Source: CAYLJO01 sp964383905
GTDB lineage: Bacteria > Acidobacteriota > Blastocatellia > Pyrinomonadales > Pyrinomonadaceae
Direction: 5' to 3'
Assembly (NCBI GenBank): GCA_964383905.1
Contig: CAYLJO010000074.1
Coordinates: forward strand, 1 to 26,282
Length of the DNA stretch: 26,282 bases
A model generated the notes under the pieces. It was given only the letters and a program-made list of their open reading frames with translations, did not search any database and was not told where the DNA came from. The translations under genes and the position numbers were made by a program. Each line of letters starts with the position of its first letter. Position 1 is the first letter of the stretch. This document shows positions 22,578-26,282 of this stretch, piece by piece.

Positions 22578-24473
22578 TTACCTCTTTAAAGCTATCTGCG
22601 CCCCCGGGGGCTCGTCGTTGCGCGTCTTGCGGTAGTAAACATCATAAAGGGCGCGCACAGCCGGGGCAGCAAATTTACTGCCGAACCCGGCGTTTTCAAT
22701 CAGCGCGATGGCGGATATCTCCGGCTTATAAGCCGGAGCGTACGAAACGAACCATGAATGGTCCTTGTTAGCGCCGACGTCTTTACCCAGGCCCACGACC
22801 TGCGCCGTGCCCGTCTTTCCGGCAATATCGAATCCAACCATCTTGATGGCGCCGGCGGTGCCCCCCTCGTTGACTACTGCCCACATACCATTGACGACAA
22901 GTTGATGCTGGTCCGCCGGAATCGGAACCATCTTCGGATTGGACTGGTCCGGGTTGAGCGGTTTGAACGCCTGCGTCGGCCGATAATCGGGGGTTCCCGG
23001 CTCGCCTACCGCCCTCGCCTCTTTCAGCAGGTGCGGGATGTAGAGGCGGCCTCCCATCCCGATCCCCGCTTCCGCACGCAGCATCGCCATCGGCGTCATA
23101 ATATCGTAAACCTGGCCGAATGAAGCGTAGACCGTATCAATGTCTTTCCACTCCGGGCTACGGGGCTGCATACGGGCTTTGAACTCGGGTGAAGGCGTCC
23201 AACTAACGACCTCATGCGGCAAGTCGATCCCGGTTCGCTTGTTGAGGTCGAACTCGTCCACCATCTTCATGATCCCGTCGATGCCCATCTTCAAGCCGAG
23301 ACGATAAAAGTAGCCGTCACACGAGACACGGATCGCGGTGCGAAGGTCGGGCGTGCCGTGATGGCCCATGCAGCGCGTGAACTTGTTGCCGACCTGGATG
23401 CCGCCGCCGCACAGCAGGTTCGAGTGCTGGATGCTGATCGCGCCCTGCTGCAATCCGGCCACCGCCATCGGAATCTTCCAGGTCGAGCCCGGCGGATAGC
23501 GGCTCTGTATCGCCCGGTTAAGCAGCGGCGTCTTCGGATCCCTGAGCAGCGCCGCGTACTCGGCGCGCCCCTCTTTCGTCGCGATCCGCTGCGAAAAGAG
23601 GTTCGGATCGAATGTCGGGTACGACGCCATGGTCAGTATCTCGCCGTTGTTCGGGTCCATCGCGATGATCACGCCCCGTTTCTGAGGCGAGTTGCGGAGC
23701 TGCTCTTCCGCCACTTTCTGCAGGTCCAGGTCAATAGTGGTGATAAGATCTTGTCCCGGTTGCGGCGGAACCGTCTCAATCTCGTCCTGGATATGCCCGC
23801 GACTGTCAACGATCACCTTGCGATAACCGTCCCGCCCGCGCAGGTATTCATCATAAACTGCTTCCAGGCCGCTCTGGCCGATGATGTCGCCCGGCTTGTA
23901 CCCTTTATCTTTATAACTGTCCTGCTTTAATTGATCGGGACTGATCTCACCGACGTAGCCGATCACATGGGCCAGCATCCCGTTTTCCGGGTAGCGCCGC
24001 TGCGGCTGCTTTTCGACGCGCAGTTCCGGAAATTCCAGCGTGTGCGCCTCGACCCAGGCGATGTCTGCCTGGGTGGCATTCTCTTTAATGGGAATGGACT
24101 CGAAAGCGGGCTGGGATTTGACCTGCTCAAAACGCTCGCGCAAGATGTCCTCGTCAATCGCCAGGCCTTTGGCCAAGGGCTCGACGAGCACGCCGAAATC
24201 CTTACCTTTCATGTCCTCGCGCGAGAGGATGACGTTGTAGATGGAGCGGGAATCAACGATCAGCCGCTCGTAGCGGTCGAAGATCGAGCCGCGCGGCGCC
24301 GGGATCGGCAGGAGGCGTATGCGCTGGTTCTCGGCGCGAACGGCGTAATAGTCGCCGTTAAGAATCTGTATGACGTAGAGCCGGACCGCCAGCACGGAGA
24401 GTAACAGAACGACCAGGATGTGGATCAGGCGCATGCGCAGCCGCAGGTTCTGTGAATCGTCTTCAAATTTCAT
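22578..24473 (-). CDS. mrdA: Penicillin-binding protein 2 (elongasome transpeptidase)
   Basis: 631 residues: an N-terminal membrane anchor (about 15-38), the dimerisation/pedestal region starting PAPRGSIFDRY, then the transpeptidase domain. Catalytic motifs: SxxK as STWK with Ser330 and Lys333; the second motif as SCD at 384-386; KTG as GKTGTAQ with Lys553. VIGYVGEI and IIGQSGLEAVYDEYLRGRDG are typical of PBP2 rather than division-specific PBP3. It cross-links peptidoglycan with RodA as partner. The gene follows mreD by 25 nt. The usual 'GQG' segment reads SFGQVYDIMTP, a small deviation. Confidence 0.95.
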   Translation of the reverse strand: MKFEDDSQNLRLRMRLIHILVVLLLSVLAVRLYVIQILNGDYYAVRAENQRIRLLPIPAPRGSIFDRYERLIVDSRSIYNVILSREDMKGKDFGVLVEPLAKGLAIDEDILRERFEQVKSQPAFESIPIKENATQADIAWVEAHTLEFPELRVEKQPQRRYPENGMLAHVIGYVGEISPDQLKQDSYKDKGYKPGDIIGQSGLEAVYDEYLRGRDGYRKVIVDSRGHIQDEIETVPPQPGQDLITTIDLDLQKVAEEQLRNSPQKRGVIIAMDPNNGEILTMASYPTFDPNLFSQRIATKEGRAEYAALLRDPKTPLLNRAIQSRYPPGSTWKIPMAVAGLQQGAISIQHSNLLCGGGIQVGNKFTRCMGHHGTPDLRTAIRVSCDGYFYRLGLKMGIDGIMKMVDEFDLNKRTGIDLPHEVVSWTPSPEFKARMQPRSPEWKDIDTVYASFGQVYDIMTPMAMLRAEAGIGMGGRLYIPHLLKEARAVGEPGTPDYRPTQAFKPLNPDQSNPKMVPIPADQHQLVVNGMWAVVNEGGTAGAIKMVGFDIAGKTGTAQVVGLGKDVGANKDHSWFVSYAPAYKPEISAIALIENAGFGSKFAAPAVRALYDVYYRKTRNDEPPGAQIALKR

Positions 24474-24498
24474 AAGTGTTGCCCTCTATTGCGAGAGG

Positions 24499-25062
24499 CT
24501 ACCTTTTTCTTCCGAGTGTCCCAATGCTCCGGCGCGCGACGCGGCGCCGGAAGGCAAATTGACGGCGCTGGCGCGCGCGATCACTAAAGAACGTGTCAAG
24601 CATGTAAAGGATGAGCGTTCCCGCAACGGTTGTCCCAATCAACTTGTAAGCTGCCATTTGCACGAACGGGATGAGCGACGGCTGGCCGAGCATGCGATGG
24701 AGGAGCACATAGACGGTGTTATCCAGAAGCGCCGCACCTGCTAAGACGGGAATTCGGGCCAAAGGGTTGTCGAGCATGACGCGGGTCGCCAGGCTGGCGA
24801 TCAAAAAGGCGGTCAGCGTCTTGGAAAACCCCCCCGCGCCTAATAGTCCGCCGCTGAAGGCATCGGTCGCCAGCCCGGCGATGGCGCCGATAATCAGCGC
24901 TTGAAGCGGGTCGCGCTGCAATGCGACGTAGACGACAACCACGAGCGGCAGGTCAACATAGCCCAACGGAGGCCACTCATTCAGTAAGGACGTTTGTAAG
25001 ATAATGGCGAGGCCGAGGACCAACGCGATTTTCAGTTGATTCACTATCTCAAAATACCTCAA
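24499..25062 (-). CDS. mreD: Rod-shape-determining protein MreD
   Basis: 187 residues, almost entirely hydrophobic, with about five to six membrane helices and a basic C-terminal tail (RARQRRQFAFRRRVARR). LNEWPPLGYVDLPLVVVVYVA near the start and GAIAGLATDAFSGGLLGAGGFSKTL are the MreD family pattern. MreD is the integral-membrane member of the MreBCD complex. Position between mreC (62 nt upstream) and mrdA (25 nt downstream) confirms the call. Confidence 0.92.
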   Translation of the reverse strand: MRYFEIVNQLKIALVLGLAIILQTSLLNEWPPLGYVDLPLVVVVYVALQRDPLQALIIGAIAGLATDAFSGGLLGAGGFSKTLTAFLIASLATRVMLDNPLARIPVLAGAALLDNTVYVLLHRMLGQPSLIPFVQMAAYKLIGTTVAGTLILYMLDTFFSDRARQRRQFAFRRRVARRSIGTLGRKR

Positions 25063-25124
25063 AAGCGGGGAACGTAGCCGTTGTGCAAAACCCCTTTCTG
25101 CCCCAGCTTGATACCTTCAGCTTA

Positions 25125-26036
25125 CTACTTGCGGCCCCCTTTACCTTTCACCACATTCGGCAACGCCTGATCCGGCGTGGCGCGTTGCGGCGGGCGGTAT
25201 TGTAATACCGCCACTTCCGATAATTGGTTGATACGCGCACTGGGCTTAATATGGATCACGTGCGGAATGTTGGACGTCCCTTGTTTAACATCCACCACCT
25301 CGCCTACGTTCAAGCCCGGCGGGTAGATCCCGTCCTGGCCTGTGGTGAGAACGTAATCGCCCTTCTCCACCTTCTCAAGACCCGATACGTAGCGCATTTC
25401 AACGAGGCCGTTGTCACCCAGCCCGCGGACTGAGCCGAGCGCATTCGATGCGCCGAGCTGCCCCACAACCGCGCCCGCCGCCGCCTTTTCGTCTGTAATC
25501 AGCATCACCTGCGCCGTCCAGGGGCTAGTCGCGACGACGCGCCCGACAATACCACTCGGCGTTACAACCGGCATGTTCAGTGCGATACCGGATGAGCTGC
25601 CACGGTTGATCACCACCGTATTGAACCACAACGATGGGTCGCGCGCGATGACACGCGCCGCGACCACGCCGTACCTGCTGTTCTCCTTGAGATCGAGTAG
25701 CCCTTTCAACCGATCGTTCTCGTCCCGGTCCGCGCGGGTCTCGCGCAGCTCGATCTCCATCCGCTCGACACGCCGTTTCAGTTGATCATTTTCAACCATG
25801 GCGTTTTTCAAATCAATTATGCGCTGAAAAAATCCGAGGCCGGTGACGCCCGCACCGGATGAGACGCGCTGGAACGGCGAGGCAACGGCCTGTGCCCAGA
25901 CGCGGATCAGTCGCTGCTTCGTCGCGTCGCCATTCTCACGAGCGTCAAACGCCATCAGAACCAGGTTCGCGAAGAGCAGCCCCACGAGCCATATCGGGGC
26001 AAGTTGACGTATCTCTTTTTGTGAGCGAGCTACCAT
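25125..26036 (-). CDS. mreC: Rod-shape-determining protein MreC
   Basis: 303 residues: a single N-terminal membrane helix (about 13-30, APIWLVGLLFANLVLMAF), a coiled coil at about 78-115 (NDQLKRRVERMEIELRETRA), then the beta-rich periplasmic domain with ARVIARDPSLWFNTVVINRG, TPSGIVGRVV and TTGQDGIYPPGLNVGEV, all standard for MreC. The protein links MreB filaments to periplasmic wall synthases and activates PBP2. It is second in the cluster after mreB. Confidence 0.95.
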   Translation of the reverse strand: MVARSQKEIRQLAPIWLVGLLFANLVLMAFDARENGDATKQRLIRVWAQAVASPFQRVSSGAGVTGLGFFQRIIDLKNAMVENDQLKRRVERMEIELRETRADRDENDRLKGLLDLKENSRYGVVAARVIARDPSLWFNTVVINRGSSSGIALNMPVVTPSGIVGRVVATSPWTAQVMLITDEKAAAGAVVGQLGASNALGSVRGLGDNGLVEMRYVSGLEKVEKGDYVLTTGQDGIYPPGLNVGEVVDVKQGTSNIPHVIHIKPSARINQLSEVAVLQYRPPQRATPDQALPNVVKGKGGRK

Positions 26037-26066
26037 AATGAGTCTGGAGTCTTAAAGTCCGGAGCT

Positions 26067-26096
26067 CAGAGGGTCAATCGGATCCCCGACCCTCTG
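26067..26096 (-). promoter_or_regulatory. Intercistronic hairpin between mreB and mreC
   Basis: CAGAGGGTC and GACCCTCTG form a perfect 9-bp stem with a 12-base loop in the 76-nt mreB-mreC spacer. The minus-strand sequence after it (GACTTTAA, GACTCCA, GACTCAT) is near-heptameric. It could set the ratio of MreB to downstream products by attenuation or mRNA processing. Confidence 0.5.
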
Positions 26097-26112
26097 GTCC
26101 CCCTGACCAGGT

Positions 26113-26282
26113 TTATGTTCCACTTGTAAGCGTATTGTCCCACTTGACGCGCTTCAACAGATTGAAGTCGGAGAGCATCTTGCCCGTGCCGAGTACCACC
26201 GAGGAGAGCGGATCATCGGCGAGCGAGACGGGCAGTCCCGTTTCAATCGAGAGGCGGCGATCCAGGTTCTTGAGCAACGCCC
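26113..26282 (-). CDS. mreB: MreB actin-like protein, C-terminal end only
   Basis: Translated from the window edge to the TAA at 26113-26115, the minus strand reads ALLKNLDRRLSIETGLPVSL, then ADDPLSSVVLGTGKML. This is the well-conserved end of MreB (usually GGGALL..LD..i..ETGLPV..A.DPL..V..GTG). The rest lies outside the window. MreB is the cytoskeletal protein that organises lateral wall synthesis; its place at the head of the mreBCD-mrdA-rodA run supports the call. Confidence 0.93.
   Translation of the reverse strand, partial: ALLKNLDRRLSIETGLPVSLADDPLSSVVLGTGKMLSDFNLLKRVKWDNTLTSGT

Noticed and set aside
1..26282. tRNA, rRNA, CRISPR array, riboswitch or intact insertion sequence
   Set aside because: No T-loop-type motifs in a cloverleaf context, no regularly spaced direct repeats, no known riboswitch core and no transposase frame were seen.

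Overview
The window looks like chromosomal DNA of a G+C-rich bacterium, most likely an Acidobacteriota member of the Blastocatellia type. This is an inference from gene content and protein style: futalosine-pathway mqnA and mqnC side by side, an mreBCD-mrdA-rodA cluster followed by a very long RNase G/E, many TTG/GTG starts, and short intergenic palindromes or 7-nt-periodic repeats. No rRNA, tRNA or CRISPR array was seen.

Layout. 1-1014: 3' part of a lytic-transglycosylase-like gene. 1162-5096: an accessory, partly decayed block. It holds a broken integron integrase (one stop and two frameshifts) on the minus strand, pointing away from a lower-G+C run of plus-strand genes: a nonsense-interrupted alpha/beta hydrolase, an intact esterase, a YcxB-like membrane protein, unrecognised gene remnants and a small secreted protein. 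This resembles the dead platform end of a chromosomal integron with cassette-like genes, although no complete attC site was found. 5349-9436 (minus): two half-size ABC exporters flanking a small four-helix membrane protein; their motifs predict a heterodimer with one consensus and one degenerate ATP site. 9631-13650 (minus): a DICT-GAF-GGDEF diguanylate cyclase, a hotdog thioesterase, a YbjQ protein, an alkyltransferase-like protein (Trp in place of the reactive Cys), a 46-residue small ORF and a KynB-like cyclase.

13855-16030 (plus): mqnA and mqnC, two menaquinone (futalosine) genes, preceded by a palindromic heptamer-repeat element and a 12-bp-arm hairpin in the mqnA leader. 16114-17496 (minus): a DUF952 protein and an alpha/beta hydrolase. 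17581-20457 (minus): RNase G/E whose S1 domain is split by about 480 low-complexity residues containing an RGG region and three copies of a SFxRVxD motif. 20458-21408: about 950 nt with no convincing gene but several hairpins. 21409-26282 (minus): rodA, mrdA (PBP2), mreD, mreC and the 3' end of mreB, the rod-shape elongasome operon transcribed mreB to rodA and closed by a perfect 14-bp hairpin that contains the rodA stop codon.

The core genes cover lateral wall growth, RNA decay and quinone synthesis. The most unusual items are the intradomain insertion in RNase G/E, the decayed integron platform with its cassette-like genes, and the recurring intergenic heptamer/palindrome elements.
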